From Fagopyrum homotropicum (lineage: Eukaryota; Streptophyta; Magnoliopsida; Caryophyllales; Polygonaceae), in assembly GCA_033239125.1 (NCBI GenBank), contig BSWB01000003.1, positions 137,864,320 to 137,928,319 on the forward strand: a stretch of 64,000 nt of DNA, read 5' to 3'. Made by a program: the position numbers and the translations under genes. This document shows, piece after piece, positions 46,258 through 58,535 of this stretch. A model generated the notes under the pieces. The model was given only the letters and a program-made list of their open reading frames with translations. It did no database searches and was not told the DNA's origin. The first letter of the stretch is position 1; each line of letters begins with the position of its first letter.

Positions 46258-46838
46258 CTTGAAGAAGGGAGATGGAAAGGAAAGTAGGGTATGCGGAGAT
46301 GGAGAAGGAAATGAGAATTGTGAGGGAGATGCGTTGTATGCGGTGCGAGAGGGATATGGCGTTGCAGATCCGGAATCAGTCAGTATGGTAAGTGTAGGTG
46401 CGGTTATCTTTTCTCTTGCCAGGTTCCACGTCACAAGGGCCAGATTTGGGAGGTGTATCATGAGGCTGAGATGGCATGAATGTAGACAAGGGGGTGTGGA
46501 AGATGCAAGCCCAAAGCCGGTTGTCATCAGGAGGATTGGGCCCAAAACATAGCTTTCATTCCTTGCTTGTTGGGCTGATTGGGCTTGTTCCTCAAATGAA
46601 ACAAATGGGTTGAAATAATACCCGTTGTTCGCCCAGAGCCGTTAACGTACGGAAATAAATTACGGAATTATTTATGAAATTATTTACGGTTTACAAAGCT
46701 ATCATTTTATGTGAATCAAGGTCACATAGAATGATAGAATTTAATATCATATTCTTTTATTTAAAAGAATTTAGGTTGGCGGATCGGAATCCGGTATGAT
46801 CTAGTATTAAACGGAGTTTAAAATTTTCGGGTATTACA

Positions 46839-49800
46839 TCAGTACCCCCTTAAAATAAGTTTCGTCCTGAAACTTAGAATAAGGAACATCTACTTAGATA
46901 ACTTTCCATAAATGGAACCGGATTATCTAGCTCTTCTTCTTCTTTTTTTCTTTTTTTATTTTAATTTATTTTTTATTTACTTTTCTAACATGCAAGAATC
47001 ACTAAGCGACCATAGAATTTAACCACAAAAGAGTAAACACCCAAACCTAGAAGTAATCATATTGTCAAATAAGTCATACCCATCAATATCCGGGTAATTT
47101 CTCGTCGGGGAAGGGATTTCGGCATGCTCCGCAAGGAACTCCTGATACGAGTCCTAAGGTTACCCTTTGTCTCCCTAATCTAACTCAGTTATACCGTTGC
47201 TCAAATAGTGACGCTACACCTTACATCTTGTCAGGCTTTCAACTTGTTAAAATCCAAAATCACCCTCCCAATGGAGGTTTTCATACAGATCTCTAATTAT
47301 TTAACTTGAGGTCATAGCTAAAATATCCTTGAGCTTCCTGGTCTATGGTTTATGGGCCTACCACGCTTCCGTTGCGCTACTCTGATTGAGTGTTTCCACG
47401 CCTCACTCATACTAGCGTCCTCCTTGAATCCGGATGATTTACTAGACATTTTCCCATAAACCCATTTCCAATAACGATAAGATCCTCTCAAACAGACCTT
47501 CATTCCAAGGATGATTCACCATATTATAGTGAAATCTCGTACTCAAAGCCGTGTGTAGTGTTGTCCAAACCTAGAGATAAATTGTCCGTATTTGTTGAAA
47601 TTATGGTCCTCGACCCCATTGAGTTTCCTAACTAGTCTTAGAACTCATCATCAAATTAAATTTCTGGTTATGCCCCCTTGGAGGGATTGGAATATGTGGT
47701 CATAGGATTTCCTCGAATTCACTTAGGTCTCATCGGAACTCTACTTACTACTTGTTAGGTCTACTCAATGTAGTTCTCCTTCCACAGTCATTTTGACTTT
47801 TACCGTAGGACACATCATGTTGACTTACAATTCCTTACCTTGATCTATTTACAATCTTGACATGGAGTTTTATCTTGAGCTCCAAATTCTTGAGATGTGG
47901 TAGTAAGTTTACATCGAGACCGTAATACTAACCACATGATGGTCTCTCATATTTGTCTTGTGAACTCTTCTACTAAGTGACTCGTCTTATAACATTTTCC
48001 TTCTCCGTATCACTCTCTAACTGTCTGTCGCTCATTACCACTCATTCCGTGTTGGAACTTTAGTTACGTTGTACTCTTGCGTAACTTCCATAAATGCATC
48101 TTCATCTCGATACCTTATTTAAATTAAGCAAGACCCGTTTTTTTTTTCCGTCTACCGGTAGCATTTGTACAATAAACGTCAAACGTATATGATTTCCTCA
48201 AAAATGAAATTTCCGGACTCGTAATTATTATGTTGTCCTTAGACCCACGTCGTTTTACCTTCTTTAAATCTTTACAACCCGTAGGATAGCTAAATCCCTT
48301 TGAGTTTCCTCGTACACGCATCATGAACCACGTTGATTGGTCTTATTACTTCCGTCAACTCTTATGTCATCATTCGAGCTTGAATTTTCATTGGAGTACC
48401 ACCATTTCTCATTAAACTCTTATATAGACACTTTTTTTGGTAACCTTCTTATTGGTGTAATACCGGATCCATATAACAACTTTTAGTCTTTCAACTTTAC
48501 TCTTTCTCATGTCTGTTCTAGCCAACATGTAGATTCCATCTGCAGTCACCTCCCAACTCGATTAGACATTTCATCAAGGCTTTAAACTATATTCTCTATA
48601 TTTGTGTCGCCTCTAAAATTCCAATTATTCTGTGTCACATCTTTAATCACAAGGGTTTTCCCTGTCAATCTAGACAGTCTGACCCCACTTTTTTCTCGAA
48701 GGAGCACCATTAGTCTTACTTGTGTGGAATGCTAAGACATAGAACATGTTCCCAATCATCTACTTCATTTTAGTCTTCTAGTTCTTCTTACAGGGATCCT
48801 TTCATTCTAACTTTGGTATATATATTTCCTTAGTCAGTAGTAAGTAACTACTCACAACAATTCTCTTTACGCCATTACTATCATCAATGGTTATTACCGA
48901 TCGTCAAGAGCTTCTCTTTAATTTCTGTATTAAAGTTATCATATTGGACTCATTCAATGTTACCATCAAGGCTACTAGTACTTGTATTGATTTAACTTCA
49001 CCATTGTCGTCGTTGATATTGGATGAAATTCACCAGATGCTGGAAAAATTCCTTTATAACCTTGTGGTTATTCTTCTTATCTATCAACCAACCATCACTA
49101 GTTAGCGAGCACGTGTAAATTCTCTGTTGTTACCAATTAGTCTGTAGTTGACCTTCTATAAGATCGTAGCCTTACTTTTCTTCTATCTCCTTTGTGGTTT
49201 GATATACAAGGTGAATATATCTCTTCCATTTATACTCCTTTAGCTTCTTCTACAAATTACACTCCTATAAGAGTACTATACTCTTACAAGTCTAGTTGTA
49301 TCTTCGTCTTCCGTCAACGGACTTATCAATTCTTCTACTATAACTTGTAGGCATTTCTTCATGATTCTTTTACCGAGTTATTGTCCACCTGCGGTTCTCT
49401 GTAATGACCCGCTAGTGTTATTAACTTAAAACCCTTCATGAGTGAGGAGTTATCAGAGACCCTCTTTTTCCCCAAGACAATTCTCCTACACCCTCCTTCC
49501 TTGGGGTGCTGCTTGTACTTCTGCCTTTATAGAAATCCGGTCTTTGTTGTATCCCAATCCTTGTTGTAACTCTTGTGTGTTCTAAGAGGTCACACCATTT
49601 CCATGTTGGTGGAGTCAACCTTCCCCTTTCTAGCAACCTGTAAGCTTTCATTTTGCGGCTCTTTAATTCCTCGGTTTCCCCTCTTGATCGTGGTGGCAAG
49701 TAGCTTGTCGAGAGTGATCATATTCCGTTCTACTTCTAGCCTCAAACTTTCACCTTCTGGTCCGTTAGTAATCTTATATTCAATGCCTCTTGTCTAGATC

Positions 49801-50477
49801 GCTACTATATTTCACCTTGACTTTCATGCCCATGTGTGTTTTTTGAAAGTATCCGCTTTGTTTGTAACGTTGCTTTACACCACACTTGAAAGAACTTATG
49901 GATCATCTCTTCCAATTTGTATAATTGTCGGCCAGCCAATGGAACTTCTCCCATGTATTTTCTTCATTTCACTTTGTTGAGTTGGCTGTATCTCCTTCTT
50001 GCTATTGTCGTTGGCGTCGTCTTTTAGTCTTCACTTATTTGTCTCAACGTTCCTCAACAAGTTCGAAGGAGTTGCCGCACGTTCGCCTACCCTAATGCTC
50101 ATAAGCTGAGCGTACTTATCCTTACGTTGAAACCCTTCAAATATACTTAGGTGGGTCAACGGAGTGAGGATCTCATTTAGTTATCTTCGTTAAGGGTAAT
50201 ATAACTATAATTTCTACTAATCTTCTGCATGTACTTATCTATATCACATATATGTATAATCAAGCTAATAAGTCTAACTAAAGTAAAACCAAAAGTCCAT
50301 ACTAAGCATATTGAGATCCGCGGTAGTAGTGGTGGTTAGCCGTACTTTTCTATCCCCAACCACACTATGCATGCATTTGAAAACCAAAAGTCGTTTTTTT
50401 AAAGCTCAGATCCCTTTTCGGGTTCTGCTAAAGTACTTATTCGTCTTTCAAAAGATTTCAAGTGCCATTGTTTCCAA
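46839..50477 (-). pseudogene. M2 internal region 1: decayed gag-pol, full length
   Basis: The only complete A-family interior in the window (3.66 kb, primer site to polypurine tract). Read on the minus strand, a frame at 49699-49436 opens MPPRSRGETEELKSRK about 780 nt after the primer site, a plausible decayed Gag start. A frame at 48324-48124 has CKDLKKVKRRGSKDN and SYTFDVYC, similar to the RT/RNase H linker of gypsy pol. The polypurine tract is 46839-46860. Zinc knuckles, the YIDD box and the integrase HHCC are not readable. Short for a coding element, with stops throughout, so it is defective. Confidence 0.6.
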
Positions 50478-50495
50478 CCTAGAGCTTTGATACCA
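50478..50495 (-). other. Primer binding site of M2 (variant)
   Basis: Minus strand TGGTATCAAAGCTCTAGG, with two changes from the TGGTATCAGAGCCCTAGG of D and E. Located four bases after the LTR end. Confidence 0.88.
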
Positions 50496-50498
50496 TGT

Positions 50499-53400
50499 TG
50501 TTACACCCCGAATTCTCAAAACTCGGGACATTAATGGTTAGGCCTCACAATGGGTCCCGACCTCAGTTTGACAACAATTTTACTAGGATCTTGCAACAAG
50601 ACACAAATAAGAAAAACCAAAATTCATAAAAATGTATTTTTAAAAGGATGAATGCAACAAGGTCTAACAGCCTGTAAAACTTAAACAACGGAAAAGACTA
50701 ATTTTCCTTATCAAGATGAAAGAACAACAAGATAAGACCCAACCCCACTCTAAGGAGTACGGAGACCCGGCTGATTACTAATTCCGGATCACTCAGTTGC
50801 TGCTCTAACCTGCGGTGAATCTAAAATAAAACAGTACAACCATTAGCTAGTTATCAAAACATTAGAAGAAAATAATAGCACACACACATTGCAATAATAA
50901 ACACCCATCATGCTTTCAAACAAATCCATTTATTATCTTCATTTAAGCCATTCACTCTTACTAATGATACTTATTTTATGACACGAGGGATTCCCAAACC
51001 TCGCCTCCGCCCCGTGAACCCATCACGAATGGATCCGATGCATCTCACCGTGTACCTGTATGGTGTGGGTATAGAGAACCTCCCAGTCTCCTGGCATAGC
51101 TGGGCAGTGATGTCACGGCCCGTTATACATACACTTGGGCTTTAACACATAATAACGACGGTCGTCCTAACAAGTTGTTATTATAACACACATGGTACAC
51201 ACACCACTATTATCACTCAACTAATATCCAGAAACCAGCTAAGTAAGTCGCAAGGACTTACCTGAATCAAATCTCAACTCTCAATTTCTCAACTCGGTCC
51301 GCAACCGTAGAAACTCAAACGCCTGTCACACAAGGCACGTGGATCAATAATGTTTCCCACTTTCTTAGAAGTCTCCAACTTCTAAGATATATAATCGATC
51401 ATAAAGAAATTACCAAAGTACCCTTATACGGGTAAATGACCATTTTACCACTGGTCCCGAAACTCTATAAAAATTCTATAACAAGGTTCCAAATTCTTTA
51501 GAACTCAAAATCACACTCTCACTCTAGAAAGGAAGTTTGTTAAAGTTTTAGAAGAGTTAAACACATTCTTGACTTTCATAAAAAGTCGCTAAGGTCCAAC
51601 TTTGGCTTAAGATATGAGGATCGGATAAAAGTGTTAAATTCCGAAATAAATCTCTAGATCTTCTATGATATGCATACTAAACATAGGAGCAAAGATCTCT
51701 AAAAAATAGTCAACCATAACTCCTACATAATTCTCTGAAGTTGGTAACAAAAACTAGAATTTCTATACTTAGTCAACAAATTTTTCGTTTGCTGTAAAAA
51801 CAGCTCAACTACTCTACTTTGGAACCTTATAGATTCTAATCCGACCGTTAACTCGTTCCCAAATTTTAACACAATAAATTACATGAATCCATCTACGACA
51901 TATCAAAAATTCAACGGTGGATTCTCAATATAATGTATCGAAACTTGATCCCAAACTCAGGATGTTAATGCCGGAACATAATGTGTGTAAAAGATCCTAA
52001 TTTTGACTCTCTTTGCCTACATATGTTCCCTTATTTCTACTTAGAGATCTTTAGTGTAGAAACCAGCCTATTCTATGTTTAGTTTAACCATACATCTATA
52101 TTACTGTCATCCTTAATCATCAAACTCAAGCAATACACCCTACAGAACATTATGGTACTATGATTGAAGGTTATGTCTACTTACCACAACAACGAAGGGT
52201 CCGGTTGCTGTTGATCTCACAACAACGAGTCCAGCCTGAAATCTCAGAAGCTACAGGGTTTTTTTAAAAACTGGCTGCAACAGATTAATGGAAAGAATGG
52301 GTACTGGTTCTTAAGTGAAAACAAAAGGGAATGAGAAGGTTAGGAGGGTCTTACTCTGTTGTTTTGATAGGGCAACAAGGTCTTGTCTGGGAGAGCTCCT
52401 CTACTGTTGTACATCGAGTCGCTCGGATCAAGGCTGGAGAAGAGAGGAGGGGAGGAGGACGAGCCGGCGGTTCCTATCATCATCTATCAGCGAAGGGAGT
52501 GGGAAGCGATGTTGTGACCTCTTGGCTCTAACTGCTAGCGTGCAGGGAGGAGGGATAGTCCGGCTACCCTGATGTAGTGATTACTTGGCTCCCACAACTA
52601 GCGTGTAGGGAGGGGAGATAGCCCTACTACCCTGGCTCTCAATCGACTGCGAGAGTTGTAATAGCGTGGTTGCCTTGGGGTACTGGGTACGCTGAGACGG
52701 GATTGCCCTCTCTTCGTTTCTCTGAATCGGGACATGGGAGAAGGTAAGGTACGTGCGAGATGGCCGACGTGATTTACGTCATTGGAGAGGGGAGATCATC
52801 AGCGGTTTAACAGGTAGGCGGAAGACCAGCAATCAACCCTGGTCGTCTTGGGCTTCCTTTCTTCCTGGCTGACAATGATCTTCTGCAAGAGCAACGTCCC
52901 TGGGCTGCTACTTCCTGGACTGGCTGGATAATCTCCCGGGTTGATGAGGAGCAGGGCTTCCTGGACTGGCGTGGAGCAAGAGGTGAAAGAGCTGCAGCAA
53001 GTATGGAAAGCGTATAGGCTGTAGAAGGCGATATATCTCAGGCCGATCTGGATGGCTTGAAGAAGGGAGATGGAAAGAAAAGTAGGGTATGCGGAGATGG
53101 AGAAGGAAAGGAGAATTGTGAGGGAGATGCGTTGTATGCGGTGCGAGAGGGATATGGCATTGCAGATCCGGAATCAGTCAGTATGGTAAGTGTAGGTGCG
53201 GTTATCTTTTCTCTTGCCAGGTTCCACGTCACAAGGGCCAAATTTGGGAGGTGTATCATGAGGCTGAGATGGCATGAATGTAGACAAGGGGGTGTGGAAG
53301 ATGCAAGCCCAAAGCCGGTTGTCATCAGGAGGATTGGGCCCAAAACATAACTTTCATTCCTTGCTTGTTGGGCTAATTGGGCTTGTTCCTCAAATGAAAC

Positions 53401-53636
53401 AAATGGGTTGAAATAATACCCGTTGTTCGCCCGGAGCCGTTAACGTAGGGAAATAAATTAAGGAATTATTTATGAAATTATTTATGCTTTACAAAGCTAT
53501 CATTTTATGTGAATCAAGGTCACATAAAATGATAGAATTTAATATCATATTCTTTTATTTAAAAGAATTTAGGTTGGCGGATTGGAATCCGGTTTAATCC
53601 AGTATTAAAAGGAGTTTAAAATTTGCGGGTATTACA
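50499..53636 (-). repeat. M2 middle LTR, complete (3,138 bp)
   Basis: The longest and only uninterrupted M LTR. It has a primer site at one side and a polypurine tract at the other, so it is shared by internal regions 1 and 2. Predicted intron 50810-51261. U3 inverted repeat 53497-53535. The inner end reads TGTTACACCCC instead of TGTAACACCCC. Confidence 0.9.
50810..51261 (-). other. Predicted intron in M2 middle LTR
   Basis: Minus-strand donor GTAAGTCCTTGCGACTTAC from 51261, acceptor CCGCAG|GTTAG ending at 50810. Confidence 0.45.
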
Positions 53637-56251
53637 TCATTACCCCCTTAAAATATATTTCGTCCCGAAACTTAGAATAAGGAACATCTACTTAGATAAC
53701 TTTCCATAAATGGAACCGGATTATCTAGCTCTTCTTCTTCTTTTTTTCTTTTTATTTTATTTTATTTTTTATTTACTTTTCTAACATGCAAGAATCACTA
53801 AGCGACCATAGAATTTAACCACAAAAGATTAAACACCCAAACCTAGAAGTAATCATATTGTCAAAGAAGTCATACCCATCAATATCCGGGTAATTTCTCG
53901 TCGGGGAAGGGATTTCGGCATACTCCGCAAGGAACTCTTGATACTAGTCCTAAGGTTACCCTTTGTCTCCCTAATCTAACTCAGTTATACCGTTCCTCAA
54001 ATAGTGACACTACACCTTACATCTTGCCAGGCTTTCAACTTGTTAAAATCCAAAATCACCCTCCCAAAGGAGGTTTTCATACAGATCTCTAATTATTTAA
54101 CTTGAGGTCATAGCTAAAATACCCTTGAGTTTCCTGGTCTATGGTTTATGGGCCTACCACGCTTCTGTTGCGCTACTCTGATTGAGTTGTTGCCATGCCT
54201 CACTCATACTAGCGTCCTCCATGAATCCGGATGATTTACTAGACTTTTTCCCATAAACCCATTTCTAATAACGATAAGATCCTCTCAAACCGACCTTCAT
54301 TCCAAGGATGATTCACTATAGTACAATGAAATCTCGTACTCAAAGCTGTGTGTACTGCTGTCCAAACCTAGAGATAAATTGTCCGTATTTGTTGAAATTA
54401 TGGTCCTCGACCCCTTTGAGGTTCCCAACTGGTCTTAGAACTCATCATCAAATTAAATTACTGGTTATGCCCCCTTGGAGGGATTGGAATGTGTGGTCTT
54501 AGGATTTCCTCGAATTCACTTATGTTTCATCGGAACTCTACTTACTACTTGTCAGGTCTACTCAATGTGGTACTCGTTCCACAGTCCTTTTGACTTCTAC
54601 CGTAGGACACATCATGTTGACTTATAATTCCTTACCTTGATCTATTTACAATCTTGACATGGAGTTTTCTATTGAGCTCCAAATTCTTGAGATGTGGTAG
54701 TAAGTTTACATCGAGACCGTAATACTAACCATATGATGGTCTCTCATATTTGTCTTGTGAACTCTTCTACTAAGTGACTCGTCTTATAACATTTTCCTTC
54801 TCCGTATCACTCTCTAACTGTCAGTCGCTCATTACCACTCATTCCGTTTTGGAACTTTAGTTACGTTGTACTCTTGCGTAACTTCCATAAATGCATCTTC
54901 ATCTCGATACCTTATTAAAATTAAGCAAGACCCGTTTTTTTTTTTCGTGTACCGGTACCATTTGTACAATAAACGTCAACCGTATATGATTTCCTCAAAA
55001 ATGAAATTTCCCGACTTGTAATTATTATGTTGTCCTTAGACCCACGTCGTTTTACCTTCTTTAAATCTTTACACCCCGTAGGATAGCTAAATCCCTTTGA
55101 GTTTCCTCGTACACGCATCATGAACCACGTTGATTGGTCTTATTACCTCCGTCAACTCTTATGTCATTAGTTGAGCTTGAATTTTCATTGGAGTACCACC
55201 ATTTCTCATTAAACTCTTATATAGACACTTTTTTGGTAATCATCTTATTGGTGTAATACCGGAAACATATAACAACTTTTAGTCTTTCAACTTTACTCTT
55301 TCTCATGTCTGTTCTAGCCAACATATAGATTTCATCTGCAGTCACCTCCCAACTCGATTAGACATTTCATCAAGGCTTTAAATTATATTCTCTATATTTG
55401 TGTCGCCTCTAAAATTCCAATTATTTTGTGTCATATCTTTAATCATAAGGGTTTTCCCTGTCAATCTAGACAGTTTGACCCCACCTTTTTTCTCCAAGGA
55501 GCACCATTAGTCTTACTTGTGTGGAATGCTAAGACATAGAACATGTTCCCAATCATCTACTTCCTCTTAGTCTTCTAGTTCTTCTTACAGGGATCCTTTC
55601 ATTCTAACTTTGGTATATATATTTCCTTAGTCAGTAGTAAGTAACTACTCACAACAATTCTCTTTACGCCATTACTATCATCAATGAAAAAAACCGACCG
55701 TCAAGAGCTTCTCTTTAATTTCTGTATTAAAGTTATCATATTGGACTCATTCAATGTTACCATCAAGGCTACTAGTACTTGTATTGATTTAACTTCACCA
55801 TTGTCGTCGTTGATATTGGATGAAATTCACCAGATGCTGGAAAAATTCCTTTATAACCTTGTGGTTATTCTTCTTATCTGTCAACCAACCATCACTAGTT
55901 AGCCAGCACGTGTAAATTCTCTGTTGTTACCAATTAGTCTGTAGTTGACCTTCTATAAGATCGTAGCCTTACTTTTCTTCTATCTCCTTTGTGGTTTGAT
56001 ATACAAGGTGAAAATATTTCTCTTCCATTTATACTCCTTTAGCTTCTTCTACAAATTACACTCCTATAAGAGTACTATACTCTTACGAGTCTAGTTGTAT
56101 CTTCGTCTTCCGTCAACGGACTTATCAATTCTTCTACTATAACTTGTAGGCATTTCTTCATGATTCTTTTACCGAGTTATTGTCCGCTTGCGGCTCTCTG
56201 TAATGACCCGCTAGTGTTATTAACTTAAAACCCTTCGTGAGTGAGGAGTTA
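53637..56251 (-). pseudogene. M2 internal region 2, cut by element F
   Basis: Homologous to 46839-49449. It starts with the polypurine tract and ends at GAGGAGTTA, where the F LTR begins. By eye it is more different from internal region 1 than region 1 is from M1 (for example CACTATAGTACAATG against CACCATATTATAGTG). This fits two unequal element copies joined by recombination. No readable protein. Confidence 0.7.
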
Positions 56252-58026
56252 TGTTCGCTCCAAACGGTGTGTGCAAGCTTTAAATTTATAACCCTAGATG
56301 TAAGCTTAAAACAAGGATGCGAACCCGCAGTGTACGGGTCAATCGTAGTAAAAAGCAAGGAATTACAGGGGTCGATCACAGGGACTTAGTGAAACAAAGT
56401 CCAATTACGGTATGCTATGTAAATACTAACCACAAAAGCAATTAAAACAATCAAAGATGATAAACAGTCAATAAAAGAAACAAGCAATTCTAGGGATTAA
56501 AGCATCTAGTTGTGGTTCCAACTCAAGATCTAAAGATAAGCCGACAAAGCTGAGGTTTTTGCATGAGGAAGGTGTTACTAAAGTGGAATAGATCACCGGG
56601 TAAGTCTCACTACTCACTAATCCTAAACCGTAACTCCTATTACCGGGTAAGTCACAAGGAAATAAGATAAAGAACTATAACATCAAACTAACACACCATC
56701 TAAGGGAATAGAATCAACCTTTACCGGGTAAGTCTCAGGCTAACTCACAAAGATGGGATGGAAGCACACTCAAACCCCAATAAAGGATAAACCTTTATTA
56801 CCTACACTTATGATCTTAGGTAAACAAACTAAGGAATTACCGGGTAAGTCTCATCCTAGGCTTGCATTGAACCAGGAAAGGTGTAATAAGAATAGGATTT
56901 GGCAAACTCTAACACTTAACTCTCAGTTTCGGATCAGATAAGTCACCTCGGTCAGCCAAATTACACCCCGGCCGAGATGTTCATCGACTGAGCGAGATGC
57001 TTAGGGTTAAGGTTAAAGACTCGAACTTTCAGGGTCCTACTGTGATCAAGATCATTCTATCATTGTTTTTCCCACAACCTTCAGCTAATCACCCTAGAAT
57101 CAAACAAGGAAATTAGCCACTCATCATCATGAAAGCAATAATCAAATATAGCGGAAGAAGGTGAATATTTGAACAAGAAGAATTTAATGAAAAGACTTCA
57201 ATAACTAAATCAAATATCACAACAAAAGCGTTCATTGGATAGAAACCCAACAAGGCAAGACAACAAAGAAGGGAATCTAAGATAATCTTACAAAAACCCT
57301 TCAAAAAGCTATGAAAGCTATAGACTTCAATCTTCCTTCAACCTTCAAAAAGGTTCTTCAAATCTCCCAACTGGAGTATGGTTGTTGTGGTGTAAACACG
57401 ATCTTGCGCTGATAGCGGATGTCTTTCGGTGTAAGCGGGATGTCGGATCTGTGGAAATCCAACCCTTTTTATAGGAAAATAACCCTCCAAAGATAATATA
57501 TCTTAGAAAGATATTTTCCCATAAATATAGGTAAAATATAGGATCTGAATTATCTTCTTCCTTCCAGGAGCCAAGCCCAAAAATATAAGATCTCTTTCCA
57601 AAGATAAAAGATCTCAGCCAAGAATAAAATATTCTCGCCGCGTCCCAGGTGTTCGCCTCGGTCGAGTCGACTTCTCTGGATCACCTCGGTCGAGGTAAAT
57701 TTGTGGTCAACCGAGGTGAGTCACAACTGAATGTGAAATCTCTCAAATCTGGTCCAAAGTGAATCTTAAATCCATGGCTATGCTTCCTTGATGGTTCCTT
57801 ATGTTCCTGGATGTAGCTCTAATGACTCCATAGCTCCTTTTGCTCCTTTTTGATGCAAAACGTGCCATTTTACCTACGATTACAACAAAACTAGGTGTAG
57901 ACCTCGATTCTCACAAAGGTAGATGAAATGGTAATATAATCACATAATATACATACAAACATGCAAATTATGAAAGATAAAACGTCCAAACAAACCCCAA
58001 AATATAGACTATAATTCATGCTATCA
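56252..58026 (-). repeat. Element F 3' LTR (1,775 bp), Tat/Athila-like
   Basis: On the minus strand it runs TGATAGCATGAATT to GAGCGAACA. A TATA box (CCTATAAAAAGGG) is at 57463-57475 on the minus strand. Four copies of TTACCGGGTAAGTCTCA (plus strand) are at 56594, 56639, 56721 and 56836. A GTGATCGACCCCTGTAATT-type motif near its end is common in plant Tat/Athila LTRs from memory. Left flank agtta (56247-56251) is the probable target duplication; its partner is off-window. Confidence 0.65.
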
Positions 58027-58171
58027 AAATACCCCATACTTACCCCTTGCTTGTCCCCAAGCAAGTTCCGCATATAGAAGACAAGATAGAATGGATTAAT
58101 AGTCAAGAAAATCAATGAAAAGTCTTTCAAAACATTTTATAGTGTGCAACAATCATAGATCACTCTAAGAG
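58027..58171 (-). mobile_element. Element F: last 145 bp of the internal region
   Basis: Minus strand CTTGGGGACAAGCAAGGGGT, then AAGTATGGGGTATTTT directly before the LTR. The GGACAAGCAA...AAGTGTGGGG pattern marks the 3' end of many plant Tat/Ogre-type elements. The rest of F is displaced by element E, which inserted at 58171/58172. Confidence 0.6.
58167..58171. repeat. Probable left target-site duplication of element E (AAGAG)
   Basis: The five bases before the E LTR. The partner is beyond the window, so unconfirmed. Confidence 0.5.
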
Positions 58172-58385
58172 TGTAACGCCCCAAATTTTTGGCGCGTTTT
58201 CGATATTTATTTCTCCGACTTCTATCGATATTTTATTAGATTAAATATTTGATTAAAAGTATTTTACAACGAAAAATTAAATTCCCGAACATATTTATAA
58301 TTTGGTTTACTTTTGGAAAAGTTCGGAAAATCTTTCCGACTCGGAAATTCCGTTCCGAGCATTTTGGTATGGAGTCTAGCTTCTT

Positions 58386-58420
58386 TTTATTTATTATTTA
58401 TTTATTTATTTATTTATTTT
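58386..58420. repeat. (TTTA)n microsatellite
   Basis: About eight TTTA/ATTT units with one interruption. Confidence 0.9.
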
Positions 58421-58481
58421 GTTTGTCTTCTTCTGGCTTGTCCTTTTTCGGCTGGTGAGAAGCAATTGCAGCAAATCAACC

Positions 58482-58535
58482 CCTCGTTGCTCCCCCTCTG
58501 ATGATTTCCCTCGTTGCTCCCCCTCTGATGATTTC
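58482..58535. repeat. 27-bp perfect tandem duplication
   Basis: CCTCGTTGCTCCCCCTCTGA plus TGATTTC occurs twice back to back. Because 27 is a multiple of three, it also appears as a repeat in the chance open frames on both strands. Confidence 0.95.

Larger units (their letters stand above)
35034..46838 (-). repeat. M2 left LTR, split by D2
   Basis: Pieces 35034-37158 and 46253-46838. The U5 end (equivalent to 12439-12874) is missing. It keeps the 409 bp lost from M1 (36330-36738). Donor hairpin of the predicted intron at 35343-35361; its acceptor is lost with the truncation. The tandem ~57-bp GCTAGCGTGCAGGGAGG unit is at about 36628-36742. Confidence 0.87.
35034..56251 (-). mobile_element. 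M2 block: second copy of the A-family element as an LTR-internal-LTR-internal tandem
   Basis: Left LTR (35034-46838, interrupted by D2 and truncated at its left end), internal 1 (46839-50498, complete with primer site), full middle LTR (50499-53636), and internal 2 (53637-56251, cut by element F). The part 35034-48573 is the duplicate of 12875-26021. It is not flanked by a target duplication on the left, as expected for a segmental duplication and not a transposition. Confidence 0.88.

Noticed and set aside
56594..56853. Direct repeats resembling a CRISPR array
   Set aside because: Only four short motifs at irregular spacing, inside an LTR.
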